This document shows, piece after piece, positions 37,534 to 46,284 of a stretch of DNA of 64,000 nucleotides (positions within the stretch are counted from its first letter, which is position 1; the number at the start of each line of letters is the position of its first letter). Location: assembly GCF_000523235.1 (NCBI RefSeq), contig NZ_CP006850.1, forward strand, positions 5,828,001 through 5,892,000, given 5' to 3'. The notes beneath the pieces are model-generated. The model saw only the letters and a program-made list of their open reading frames with translations, was not told the origin of the DNA and made no database searches. The stretch comes from Nocardia nova SH22a (GTDB taxonomy: Bacteria; Actinomycetota; Actinomycetes; Mycobacteriales; Mycobacteriaceae). Both the position numbers and the translations under genes were made by a program.

Positions 37534-38535
37534 TCAACCGGCCAGCGCGCGTTCGAAATCCGGCCAGGCCTCGTGCAGGGAACGCTCCCAGTACGGCCAG
37601 GCGTGCAAGCCGCCGGGGATGTAGCGGTAGGTGACCGGGATCCCGGCGGCCTCGGTCGCCTGCTGCAGATCACGGGTGCACCCCGCGACCACCGATTCCA
37701 GCATCCCGCCCGCGGCCGGGTCCTCGACACCCGGCGCCTCGGGACCGGGACCGGGCACCCCGGCGGTGACGCGGACGGTGGTCCCTCGTAACCGGGCGAG
37801 ATGGTCGGGGGTGGTGGGGTCGGCCGCGCGCCAGCCCGGTGCGCCGTCGGGCCCCCACATGTTCCACGGATCACCACCGCCGGAGGCCACCACCGCCTGC
37901 GCGTAACGGCGTCCCGGATCGGCGCCGGTCCGCGCACAGCCGCTGAAGGAACCGACCGCCGCGTACAGTCCGGGAGCCGATTCGGCCAGTGCGAGCACCG
38001 AGGTGGCCGACATCGACACTCCGGCAATGGCATTGCGGCCCGTGGTGTGCAATTGCGCGTCCAGCAGCGGGGGCAGCTCGCGGGTCAGGAAGGTCGTCCA
38101 CTTGTTGCGGCCGAGAATCGGATCGTCGGTGAGCCAATCGGTGTAGTACGAGTAGCGCCCGTCGAGGATGTTCACCACGTTCACGTCCCGATCCGCGGTG
38201 AACGCGTCGATGTCGGTGCGGGTACCCCAGGAGGTCTCGGCCCCGCCGGGACCGATGCCGTCCTCGGCGCCGTTCAGCAGGTACAGCACCGGGCTCGGCC
38301 GCGAGGTGCGCGTGGGGCGCAGCACCCGCATGGTGATCGTGCGGTCCATGGCCGCCGAATACACCTGCAGGGTCTCGTGTCTGGCGTCGGTCTCGATGAT
38401 CCGCTCGATCCGGGAGCCGTCCGGGGTACCGGTCGCGGCGGCCGGTCCGGACAACAACCCCAGTGATCCGGCCACGGTCGCCATCGTCACGCACAATGCC
38501 GCCCAGCGCCCGGCTCGCCTGCTCGTCCCACTCAT
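37534..38535 (-). CDS. Secreted antigen-85-like esterase/mycolyltransferase
   Basis: 333 residues from ATG 38535. Signal peptide (Arg-containing start, hydrophobic ALCVTMATVAGSLGLL, AAA-type cleavage near residue 34). Alpha/beta-hydrolase of the esterase-D/Ag85 group: VLYLLNGAEDG, oxyanion region, nucleophile Ser in GVSMSA, and C-terminal His in GGLHAWPYWERSL. The family transfers mycolic acids between trehalose molecules and to arabinogalactan in mycolata; which activity this copy has is not clear. Secreted by Sec or possibly Tat. Confidence 0.85.
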   Translation of the reverse strand: MSGTSRRAGRWAALCVTMATVAGSLGLLSGPAAATGTPDGSRIERIIETDARHETLQVYSAAMDRTITMRVLRPTRTSRPSPVLYLLNGAEDGIGPGGAETSWGTRTDIDAFTADRDVNVVNILDGRYSYYTDWLTDDPILGRNKWTTFLTRELPPLLDAQLHTTGRNAIAGVSMSATSVLALAESAPGLYAAVGSFSGCARTGADPGRRYAQAVVASGGGDPWNMWGPDGAPGWRAADPTTPDHLARLRGTTVRVTAGVPGPGPEAPGVEDPAAGGMLESVVAGCTRDLQQATEAAGIPVTYRYIPGGLHAWPYWERSLHEAWPDFERALAG

Positions 38536-38791
38536 ACATCCCTTTCCGGCCCGCCGGTGTCGTCATGAGACAGGACGGCCGCCGGGTCAACGATCGGGGG
38601 ACGCGGTGGCGTTCCGGAGCACCGTGCGATACATCTCACGATCCCGGCCACGTCCGGCCGGACGGATCGACCACCAGCTCACAACCGGCCGGGCGATCGA
38701 TCCGGGAGTTCTCACAAAGCATCTTCTGCCCGGATTCGATCCCGGTTACAAATGAGTTCCCGCCGGTGTACTCGAAACCGGCCCGCGAGAA

Positions 38792-40891
38792 GTGTGCAAG
38801 AAGGTGACTACCGAGGTTTTCGACACCGCCGTCGAACTGCCGGTCGCACGCAGTGACGTATGGAAGCTGCTGACCGACCCGCAGCTGTATCCGCGCATAT
38901 TCATCGGAATCGGCGCCTGCGATCGGGTGGAGACCATCGCGGGCGCACCGGTATGGCAGCTGCGCATCGGCACCGCCGCCACCGAGATCCGGACACTGTC
39001 GGTGACCGTTCGCGCCGGGCATCCGGGTTCGGCGTTCGAGTTGAGTTGCGCGGCGACGGGCAGTTTCGCCTCGATCCGGCTGCGCGAGATCGACGGGGGC
39101 ACCCGGGTCGTCGTCACCTGTTTCGCCGCGGGGCGGGTGCATCCCGTCGCGAGCACCGCCTCGACCGCGGACGCGCTGGCCTGGCTGGACGCCGGCCTGC
39201 GGCGACTGCGCGAACTGACCACCGCCGCACCGACTTCGGTGCTGGTCAACGGTGAGGACGCGCCGCTGCGGCGGCGCGCGGAGGTGGCCCGGCGCATCGT
39301 GGGCACCGGGGTCGTGCACACCGCGCGCCCGGATCGCAGCGTCGGTCAGCTGCGCGGACTGGCCCGGTGGGGCTTCAATCTCGCCGGTGGATACGCGGCC
39401 GCGGCCGGACATTCCCCGGACCGGATCGCGATCGTCGACGACGAGGGCAGCCGCACCTTCGCCGAGATCGACCGGCGCAGCTCGGCTTTGGCGTCGGGGA
39501 TGAGCGGACTGGGATTGCGCAGCGGTGATGCCATCGGGCTGCTCGCGCGCAATCACGCCGGGATGGTCGAAACCATGGTCGCCGCGGGCAAACTCGGCGT
39601 GGACACCATCCTGTTGAACGCCGGTCTGTCGGCCCGGCGCATCGAGGAGATCGTGCAGCGGCACCGGCTCGCGCACGTCTTCGTCGACGCCGAACTCGAT
39701 TCGCTGATCCACTATCTGCACGCCGACATCGAGCGCATCGCCACCGACGCGGGGACGCCGGGCCGCACCACGATCGAGGATCTGATCGATTCGGGCGCCG
39801 GCCGTTTCGCCAAACCGGCGCGGCCCGGCCGGTTGGTCGTGCTCACCTCCGGGACCAGCGGCACACCCAAGGGCGCCCGGCGGCCGCATGCCAAGGGTTT
39901 CGCCACGGTCGCCGCGCTGCTGTCGCGAATTCCGTTGCGGATGAACGACACCATGCTCATCCCGGCCCCGCTGTTCCACACCTGGGGGCTGGCCGCCTTG
40001 CAGCTGAGCACCGCGCTGCGGGCGACGGTGGTCCTGCCCGCCCAGTTCGATGCCGCCGACACCCTGCGCCGCGTCGCCGAGCACCGGGCGGGGACGGTGA
40101 TCCTGGTTCCCACCATGGTGCAGCGCATCCTGGATCTGCCCACCGCGGTGCGGGCCCGCCACGACACGTCCTGTCTGCGGGTCGCGGCCAGTTGCGGCGC
40201 ACCGCTGGCCGGCGCCACCGTCCTGCGGTTCGCCGACTGCTACGGCGATGTGCTCTACAACGTCTACGGTTCCACCGAGGTCTCGTGGGCGACGATCGCG
40301 ACGCCCGAGGATCTGCGGACCGCGCCCGCCACGGCCGGACGTCCGCCGCTGGGCACCCGGCTGGCGGTGCTGGGACCGGATCGGGCGCCGGTGCCGATCG
40401 GCGCGACCGGTCGCATCTACGTCGGCAATCACATGCTGTTCGACGGTTACGTCAATTCGGCGCCGCCGGAGGAGACCGACGGCATGCTCGACACCGGGGA
40501 TCTGGGCTATCTGGACGCCGACGGGCGGCTCTTCATCGCCGGGCGCGACGACGAGATGATCATCTCCGGCGGGGAGAACGTCTTCCCGCGGCCGGTCGAA
40601 GAGGCGCTGTCGCATCTGCCGCAGATCACCGATGTGGCGGTGGTCGGGGTGCCCGATCGCGAATTCGGGCAGCGGCTGGCGGCGTTCATCGTCAAACGGG
40701 AGGGCTCGGGTCTGGATCCCGACATGATCCGCACCTACGTGCGCAACCGGCTCAGCCGATTCTCCGTCCCGCGCGATGTCACCTTCCTGTCGGCACTGCC
40801 GCGCGGGGAGACCGGCAAGGTGCTCAAGCGGCTGCTCATCGGCGGGCCGCCCGAATTGGCGGGTCCCTCGCAGGCTGCCACGGGGTTGTGA
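38792..40891 (+). CDS. SRPBCC domain fused to an acyl-CoA synthetase-type adenylation enzyme
   Basis: 699 residues from GTG 38792 (GTG 38804 is an alternative that gives the family-like start VTTEVFDTAVELP). Residues ~5-150 form a START/polyketide-cyclase (SRPBCC) domain that binds hydrophobic ligands. Residues ~190-690 are an ANL adenylation enzyme: P-loop LTSGTSGTPKGARRPH, YGSTEVSW, GMLDTGDLGYLD, GRDDEMIISGGENVFP, and the C-terminal catalytic lysine in PRGETGKVLKR. It should activate a fatty or aromatic acid as the CoA thioester. Stand-alone FadD enzymes lack the N-terminal domain; here it might deliver a bulky acid. Divergent from the esterase. Confidence 0.85.
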   Translation: MCKKVTTEVFDTAVELPVARSDVWKLLTDPQLYPRIFIGIGACDRVETIAGAPVWQLRIGTAATEIRTLSVTVRAGHPGSAFELSCAATGSFASIRLREIDGGTRVVVTCFAAGRVHPVASTASTADALAWLDAGLRRLRELTTAAPTSVLVNGEDAPLRRRAEVARRIVGTGVVHTARPDRSVGQLRGLARWGFNLAGGYAAAAGHSPDRIAIVDDEGSRTFAEIDRRSSALASGMSGLGLRSGDAIGLLARNHAGMVETMVAAGKLGVDTILLNAGLSARRIEEIVQRHRLAHVFVDAELDSLIHYLHADIERIATDAGTPGRTTIEDLIDSGAGRFAKPARPGRLVVLTSGTSGTPKGARRPHAKGFATVAALLSRIPLRMNDTMLIPAPLFHTWGLAALQLSTALRATVVLPAQFDAADTLRRVAEHRAGTVILVPTMVQRILDLPTAVRARHDTSCLRVAASCGAPLAGATVLRFADCYGDVLYNVYGSTEVSWATIATPEDLRTAPATAGRPPLGTRLAVLGPDRAPVPIGATGRIYVGNHMLFDGYVNSAPPEETDGMLDTGDLGYLDADGRLFIAGRDDEMIISGGENVFPRPVEEALSHLPQITDVAVVGVPDREFGQRLAAFIVKREGSGLDPDMIRTYVRNRLSRFSVPRDVTFLSALPRGETGKVLKRLLIGGPPELAGPSQAATGL

Positions 40892-41022
40892 CCACTCACC
40901 AGGGTGTGCCCGATCGTTCTCCTCATTTGTCACGAGGATCGGCGAAACACATCCACCACAGTCTCGTTACGGTTACGTTATAAAGGCAGTGCAGTAAACG
41001 GGCGGGGAAGGAAGATTCGCCA

Positions 41023-42348
41023 ATGTCTGTTGCCACGCCGGGTTCCCCGGCCACGCCCGCCTCCGCTGCCGCTCCGGCACGCGCGGGCCTGACCATGGCG
41101 GGTCAGCCGCTGTCGTCGCCGTTGAAGGATGTCTGGTCCCTGTCCCGCCACATGGTCGGACACTTCGTCGAAAACGTCGCCCCCTGCGGCACCCTCCCCG
41201 GCGACGCCATCCACGGCGACATCACCACCATCACCCGCACCTGCCTCGAACTCGCCATCAGCCTCCTCGACGGCCGCGACATCCCCGAAAAAACCGAACG
41301 CCTCAAAGACGCCGCCGCCGCCTGGGCCCGCGAAGGCGTCCCCATCGACACCATCCACCACGCCATCCACGAAGGCTTCAAAATCGGCTTCGACCTCGTC
41401 GTCACCAACGCCACCACCCGCAACACCACCCACGGCAACAGCAACGGCAGCGCCACGAGCGACGAACCCACACTCACCCTCACCCACACCGACTACACCA
41501 ACCTCCTCACCGGCGCCAAACTCCTCGTCGAAATCCTCGACACCATGACCACCGCCGTCTCCCACGCCTACGTCCGCGAACTCCGCGCCGTCGTCTCCGA
41601 ACACCACAACGCCGTCCACACCCTCACCTCAGCCCTCCTCGGCGGCCACCCCACCTCCACCATGGCCCGCGAATGCGGCATCGAAATCGCCGACAACTAC
41701 CACATCCTCGCCCTCCACATCCCCCCACACCCCGACCAACACAACCCCCACCTCGACCCCACCATCATCGCCCGCCGCAAACTCCGCCGCATCCAAGCCG
41801 CCCTCGCCACCAACACCCACACCACCACCCTGTCCCTCCTCTCCACCGACGGCGGCACCCTCCTCATCCCCACCACCCACACCACACCCACCGACCTCGA
41901 CCCCCTCATCACCCACCTCTCCCACGCCGCCAGAGTCCCCATCACCGCCACCACCACCACAACCACCACCACCGACATCCCCACCGCCACCGACCAAACC
42001 CACCAACTCCTCGACATGGTCACCCGCCTGGAATCCATCCCCGGCCTCTACCGATTCGACGACCTCGCCCTCGAATACCAACTCACCCGCCCCGGACCCG
42101 GACGCGACCACCTCGGCACCCTCCTCAACCCCCTCGACCACCACCCCGAACTCCTCACCACCCTCCAAACCCACATCGCCAACAACCTCAACCGCCAACG
42201 CACCGCCCGACTCCTCCACGTCCACACCAACACCGTCGACTACCGACTCAAACGCATCGCCCAACTCACCGGCTTCGACCCCACCCAAGCCAGCGGACTC
42301 TGGTACCTCCGCTCCGCACTCGTCGCACGCACCTACGCCACCACCTGA
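41023..42348 (+). CDS. PucR-type transcriptional regulator with G-poor codon usage
   Basis: 441 residues from ATG 41023, after GGGGAAGGAAG. N-terminal helical region (residues ~30-180), a GGDEF-like middle, and a C-terminal PucR helix-turn-helix (IANNLNRQRTARLLHVHTNTVDYRLKRI). Predicted DNA-binding regulator; signal unknown. From about base 41155 to the stop, codons use C where neighbours use G: Leu is CTC rather than CTG, Glu GAA, Gln CAA, Lys AAA, Thr ACC, Pro CCC. The coding strand becomes C-rich and G-poor, while the first 130 bases are normal. A Thr run lies near residue 310. Upstream are a direct repeat GTTACG-GTTACG (40965-40976) and -10-like TATAAA (40978). Facing it is a truncated paralogue. 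Confidence 0.85.
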   Translation: MSVATPGSPATPASAAAPARAGLTMAGQPLSSPLKDVWSLSRHMVGHFVENVAPCGTLPGDAIHGDITTITRTCLELAISLLDGRDIPEKTERLKDAAAAWAREGVPIDTIHHAIHEGFKIGFDLVVTNATTRNTTHGNSNGSATSDEPTLTLTHTDYTNLLTGAKLLVEILDTMTTAVSHAYVRELRAVVSEHHNAVHTLTSALLGGHPTSTMARECGIEIADNYHILALHIPPHPDQHNPHLDPTIIARRKLRRIQAALATNTHTTTLSLLSTDGGTLLIPTTHTTPTDLDPLITHLSHAARVPITATTTTTTTTDIPTATDQTHQLLDMVTRLESIPGLYRFDDLALEYQLTRPGPGRDHLGTLLNPLDHHPELLTTLQTHIANNLNRQRTARLLHVHTNTVDYRLKRIAQLTGFDPTQASGLWYLRSALVARTYATT

Positions 42349-42369
42349 AGAACGCGGCCGGAACGGACA

Positions 42370-42798
42370 TCAGCCGGGCGGGCACTCCCGGAGCGCGTCG
42401 ACGTAGGCCCGGGACACGGTGCAGGTCAGCAGATCCAGCATGTCGACCAGGAAGCTGCGATCGGCCACCGGATCGGTGGTCCCGGTCCCACCGGCAGGAT
42501 CGATGCGATTCAGCGTGAACTTGACTCCGTCGTGGACGGCGTGCTGGACGGTGTCGATGGGGATCCCCTCGCGCGCCCACACCGCCGCGGCGTCGGCCAG
42601 TCTGCGCAGTGCGCTCGAGGCCCCGCTGGGCGCCTCACCGAGCAGCAGCAGCGTCAATTCGAATCCCATCCGCATCACGACGGCGGGATCGGAATGCTCG
42701 GAATGTCGCGCACCCGTGGTGTTCCCGGCGTTGATGTGCCCGGAATCGAATCCGGTTCCCCTCGCGGATTCCGCATCCCGGGAGTCGTAGGCCGGCAT
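42370..42798 (-). CDS. Truncated paralogue of the PucR regulator N-terminal region
   Basis: 142 residues from ATG 42798, with GGAAGGAG upstream. The segment LRRLADAAAVWAREGIPID-TVQHAVHDGVKF and DMLDLLTCTVSRAYVDALRE (shown in parts) aligns with residues ~90-190 of the convergent regulator (AAAAWAREGVPIDTIHHAIH, EILDTMTTAVSHAYVRELR). It lacks the C-terminal helix-turn-helix, so it cannot bind DNA the same way; it may dimerise with and modulate the full-length protein, or be a remnant. Unlike its neighbour it has ordinary codon use. The genes end 21 bases apart. Confidence 0.75.
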   Translation of the reverse strand: MPAYDSRDAESARGTGFDSGHINAGNTTGARHSEHSDPAVVMRMGFELTLLLLGEAPSGASSALRRLADAAAVWAREGIPIDTVQHAVHDGVKFTLNRIDPAGGTGTTDPVADRSFLVDMLDLLTCTVSRAYVDALRECPPG

Positions 42799-43250
42799 CG
42801 CGCTCCTTCCGTGCGCCCGATCGCACTGACGAAGGTAATGGGGGTACGCGGTGAATACGAGCGCTCGGCGTGGGTTACCCAAACATGCGAAACACAGTCG
42901 GCCGCACTTGTGAGATATACCAGTAATCGCGAATTCTCATTGCGCGCGTCCGGAATCCGGACGCAGGCGACCGGCGTCGACCAGTGTCAGATACGCGGCC
43001 CGTTTACGCGGGCATTCATCCCGGCGACAGCCGCGATGCCGCTGCATCGCCACATGCGCCTCCGGTACCGACATCGCATGGTCGGGCGCCTCGTGCGGCC
43101 ACCCGATCGGCCAAACGGACCCGTCCACCATTGTCGAACTCCTGCTGCGCCCGGCTGCCGCCGAAACCGTGATAGCCTGAACGCAATACATGCTAGCGTG
43201 ATAATCACGCAATTGAAAGTAATTGGGGCGGAACAGATTTCGTCGGGCAA
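42799..43250. other. Gene-free region upstream of the XRE regulator
   Basis: Separates divergent genes. Short frames (for example 42984-43172) have no Shine-Dalgarno or recognisable product. Ends with the palindrome at 43196-43210. Confidence 0.5.
43196..43210. promoter_or_regulatory. Candidate operator of the XRE regulator
   Basis: Perfect inverted repeat GCGTGAT-A-ATCACGC, 7-bp arms around one base, 41 bases before the XRE gene start. Size and symmetry suit an XRE dimer; autoregulation is likely. Confidence 0.6.
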
Positions 43251-44231
43251 ATGACCATCACGCAGCACAATGTCGCACCTGTCGGCACGCAGGCGGCGCG
43301 CCACGCCGATACGCTGGCACCTATGGGAGCCCGATTACGAACCGCGCGAAAACTGCTGCTGGGTCGCGAGATCGAACACATGCTCAGCACGGCGGGGGTG
43401 AATCAGGCGGAGGCCGCCCGGATCATCGACACCAGCCAGAGCCGAATCGCCATGCTGATCAACGGTGCCAGCTCGATCACCGTCGGCGATCTCGAAAGAC
43501 TGGCGGTGACACTCGGATTCACCGACCCCGGATATCTGGACAGTCTCGAGGCATTACGCCGGGACAACCACAAACGCGGATTCTGGAACACCGGGCACCG
43601 GCGCGCCTATCTGGAGGAGTTGCGACTCCTGGTCGATCTCGAGGCGCACGCGAGCATGTTGCGGGTCGCCGAGGCGGAAATCGTGCCCGGCCTGATCCAG
43701 TGCGAGTCCTATATCCGAGCCCTGCACGAACCCCCGCACGACGACGTGGACCCGCCGGAACCGGCCGCGGTCACCGTCGAGGACTCGGTGCGGGCGCGCC
43801 TGGCCCGCCAGGACGTACTCGCCGGGCCCGGGGCGCCGGATTTTCACGCCGTACTCTCGGAATCCTGCCTGCGCCGCGAGTACGGCGGGCGATCGGTCAT
43901 GGCCGAGCAACTGGAATATCTGCTCGCCCTGTCCCATCGGCCCAACATCACCCTGCAGGTCCTCCCCTTCGCGGCCACCACCCGGGGCGCCGGTATGGAG
44001 GACCGCTTCACCCTGGTGCGGGTGCCCTCGCCCGGTGCGGCGGGCGATCTGGACATGGCGATCGTGGAGAGCCAGGGCGATATCCGATACATCGACGACA
44101 AACCCGCGGTCCGGGCGCGGGAGACGGTATGGGGCCGATTATCCGTGGCCGCGGCCGATCCCGAGCGGTCGCGCGCGTTCATCGAGCGGATCGCGCGTTC
44201 GTTCCGACGCGAGAGCGTCACCGGGACGTGA
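43251..44231 (+). CDS. XRE-family regulator with DUF5753 domain (WhiJ-like)
   Basis: 326 residues from ATG 43251. Helix-turn-helix at residues ~45-90 (GVNQAEAARIIDTSQSRIAML) and a long C-terminal DUF5753 domain (AEAEIVPGLIQCESYIRAL, VRARLARQDVL, ITLQVLPFAA). In Streptomyces such regulators (WhiJ type) are encoded next to small DUF397 proteins, and control development by a mechanism thought to need that partner. Here the order is XRE, DUF574 methyltransferase, DUF397-like, all on one strand. Confidence 0.9.
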   Translation: MTITQHNVAPVGTQAARHADTLAPMGARLRTARKLLLGREIEHMLSTAGVNQAEAARIIDTSQSRIAMLINGASSITVGDLERLAVTLGFTDPGYLDSLEALRRDNHKRGFWNTGHRRAYLEELRLLVDLEAHASMLRVAEAEIVPGLIQCESYIRALHEPPHDDVDPPEPAAVTVEDSVRARLARQDVLAGPGAPDFHAVLSESCLRREYGGRSVMAEQLEYLLALSHRPNITLQVLPFAATTRGAGMEDRFTLVRVPSPGAAGDLDMAIVESQGDIRYIDDKPAVRARETVWGRLSVAAADPERSRAFIERIARSFRRESVTGT

Positions 44232-44275
44232 CCCTCCGTCCGTAATCTGCAAAGCCTAAGGAGTGCCGGGTAGCT

Positions 44276-45100
44276 ATGAGCGACAACGACTTTCCCTCAC
44301 GCGAGATCGACGCGAGCCGTCCTTCGGCGGCGCGGATGTACCGGTACTACCTGTCCGGACAGGCCGGTTACGATACCGACCGGACGTTCGGCGAGCGCGT
44401 GCGGGAGTTGTTCCCCGAGGCCACCGCCATCGCCCGGCACAATCGTGAATTCCTGGGCCGGGCAGTGGATTTCATGGCGCGCAACGGCATCGGCCAGTTC
44501 CTCGACATCGGCGCCGGACTACCGGCGGCGGGCAGTACCCACGAGGTCGCCCGCAGGCGAGCGCCCGCGGCCCGGGTGGTGTACGTCGACAACGACACCG
44601 AGGCCGTATCACTCGGACAGGACCTGTTGCGCGCGGCCGGAGCCCTCGACATCACGGCCGTCATCGATGCCGATCTGCGATGTCCCGATGACATTTTCGA
44701 CCATTCCGAGACCCGCCGCCTGATCGATCCGGATCAGCCGGTCGGACTGCTCATCGTCAGTGTCTGGCCCTTCGTCCCGGACAGCGACCGCCCCTATCGG
44801 CTGATGGCCCAGCTGCGTGACCGGCTCCCCCGCGGCAGTTATGTCGCGATGAGTCATGCGAGCCAGGACGAGGCGTCCGCCGATGTCGCGCGCGGCATGA
44901 CCGCGGCCACGGAGCTCTACAAGGAGACCTCCGATCCGGTAACCCTGCGCCGCCGTGACGATTTCGCCGCCTTCTACGACGGCCTCGAACTCCTGGACCC
45001 CGGCATCGTGCACGCACCCGAGTGGCGCCCCACGGCACCGGTGGACATGGAGGATCCGGCACGGCCGTGTAATTTCGCGGCCGTCGGCTACAAGCCGTAG
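44276..45100 (+). CDS. SAM-dependent methyltransferase, DUF574 family
   Basis: 274 residues from ATG 44276 (AAGGAG about 12 bases upstream). Motifs parallel the copy at 36688: PSAARMYRYYLSGQAGYDTDR, FLDIGAGLPAAGSTHE, YVDNDTEAVSLGQ, VSVWPFVPDSDRP. A paralogue of that gene. Sits between an XRE/DUF5753 regulator and a DUF397-like protein, so probably part of one regulatory unit. Methyl acceptor unknown. Confidence 0.87.
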   Translation: MSDNDFPSREIDASRPSAARMYRYYLSGQAGYDTDRTFGERVRELFPEATAIARHNREFLGRAVDFMARNGIGQFLDIGAGLPAAGSTHEVARRRAPAARVVYVDNDTEAVSLGQDLLRAAGALDITAVIDADLRCPDDIFDHSETRRLIDPDQPVGLLIVSVWPFVPDSDRPYRLMAQLRDRLPRGSYVAMSHASQDEASADVARGMTAATELYKETSDPVTLRRRDDFAAFYDGLELLDPGIVHAPEWRPTAPVDMEDPARPCNFAAVGYKP

Positions 45101-45169
45101 TCGGCACGGTCGGCGCGGCGATCCGCGCATCGGTGCGCCGGCGGCTTTACTCCGTAGAAAGGGCACCCG

Positions 45170-45628
45170 ATGACGCGGCCACCGACCTTCACCGTAGGCG
45201 AATTCCGAAAAGCCTCAGCCAGTTCCCCCCACCAGAACTGTGTGCGTATCGCGCGCAAACAGGGCTGGACGGCGGTCTGGGACGACAAGCGAGCCACCGG
45301 CGCGACGTCCACGACCACCGCACTGGCGACCACGGAGTTGCTGTTGTTGCGCGATGAGCAGTTCGAGACGTATCAGGCCGGTATCCGTGCCGGGCGCACC
45401 GAACGATTACCCATCACCCAGACCCGCCGTCGTGACGGACACTACGGTCTGCGCAGCGAAATCGCGCTGCCGACAACAGATGTCGAGCTGGTCTTCGACC
45501 GGGCCGAACTCGACGCATTCCATCAGGGCGTCCGGGCCCGAGAATTCGAACTGCACCGGTTCGCCGTCACCGGCGCAACCGACTACGATGACCCGTCCGG
45601 CGATCTGACGGCCCGAATACCGGCCTAG
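45170..45628 (+). CDS. DUF397-like protein with a duplicated C-terminal half
   Basis: 152 residues from ATG 45170, GAAAGGG upstream. The N-terminal part FRKASASSPHQNCVRIA ... TAVWDDK matches the DUF397 pattern (W/FRKSS...NCVEVA...DSK). The next segment LLLRDEQFETYQAGIRAGR is repeated later as LVFDRAELDAFHQGVRARE, so the DUF397 C-terminal half occurs twice. Normal DUF397 proteins are ~60-80 residues. In Streptomyces, DUF397 proteins partner WhiJ-like regulators; this is probably the partner of the XRE protein at 43251. Confidence 0.75.
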   Translation: MTRPPTFTVGEFRKASASSPHQNCVRIARKQGWTAVWDDKRATGATSTTTALATTELLLLRDEQFETYQAGIRAGRTERLPITQTRRRDGHYGLRSEIALPTTDVELVFDRAELDAFHQGVRAREFELHRFAVTGATDYDDPSGDLTARIPA

Positions 45629-45640
45629 ACGCCCGTCCCC

Positions 45641-45662
45641 GGTGCCCGCGGACGCGGGCACC
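45641..45662. terminator. Hairpin between convergent DUF397-like and DDN-like genes
   Basis: GGTGCCCGCG-GA-CGCGGGCACC: perfect 10-bp arms (9 bp plus a 4-base loop when folded), 13 bases past the DUF397-like stop. Confidence 0.65.
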
Positions 45663-45676
45663 GATTTCCTCTCCGA

Positions 45677-46039
45677 TCAGTTCGCCGCCGGGTCCGCACC
45701 CGGGCCGTCCAGCCGGACCCGGACCGTCACCCGGCCGCGCTCGTCGCGCACCGCCACCGCGTGTCCGGTGCGGTCGCCACCCGGCAGGCGCAGCGTGATC
45801 GGGCCGCCGTCACCGGTGAAATTGCGCCACCAGTTCTTGCGATCGGGCATCGCCACCCCGATCAGGATCGACTCCCCCGAATGCCGATAGTTCACCGGAG
45901 TGGTGAAGGTCTTGCCCGAACGCCTGCCCACATAGGCGATTTCGACGAACCCCTTACGCATCATCGGGCCGAGCAGTGGCGCCCGGGTGAGCCTCATGAT
46001 CACCGAATTGAAACCGTTCACCATCGATTTCGCATCCAC
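45677..46039 (-). CDS. DDN-type deazaflavin (F420)-dependent nitroreductase-family protein
   Basis: 120 residues from GTG 46039, chosen for AGGAGG six bases upstream. Split-barrel fold of the DUF385 family: FVEIAYVGRRSGKTFTTPVNY, the NWWRNFTGDGGPITLRL segment and a hydrophobic N-terminus. Members reduce quinones or nitro compounds with F420H2 in actinobacteria. Substrate unknown. Confidence 0.78.
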   Translation of the reverse strand: MDAKSMVNGFNSVIMRLTRAPLLGPMMRKGFVEIAYVGRRSGKTFTTPVNYRHSGESILIGVAMPDRKNWWRNFTGDGGPITLRLPGGDRTGHAVAVRDERGRVTVRVRLDGPGADPAAN

Positions 46040-46284
46040 CGTATGCCTCCTGGTATCCCGCCGCGAGTTCGATCGCTGTCCACAGTACCGACCGCCGAAT
46101 ACCTTCTCACCCGCCGCGACCACCGGATTCGACCGCCGCGCACCGTGCTGTTCACCCCCGCACCGAGTTCCGGCAATCCCCCGGATTCGACTGATTTGCT
46201 TGGCTCATCAAACGTTCTCGGGGCACACTCTAGGAGTCGACGTTCGGCAACGGGAGGACCGAATGCGACTGTGAGGACAGGCAT

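Noticed and set aside
38636..40933. 765-codon minus-strand ORF
   Set aside because: Antisense of the SRPBCC-adenylation gene.
41940..42005. ACC-rich tract, possible microsatellite or CRISPR-like repeat
   Set aside because: It encodes a Thr run inside the regulator; no regular repeat-spacer structure.
42984..43172. Small ORF in the region before the XRE gene
   Set aside because: No Shine-Dalgarno, Pro/Arg-rich noise, no recognisable product.
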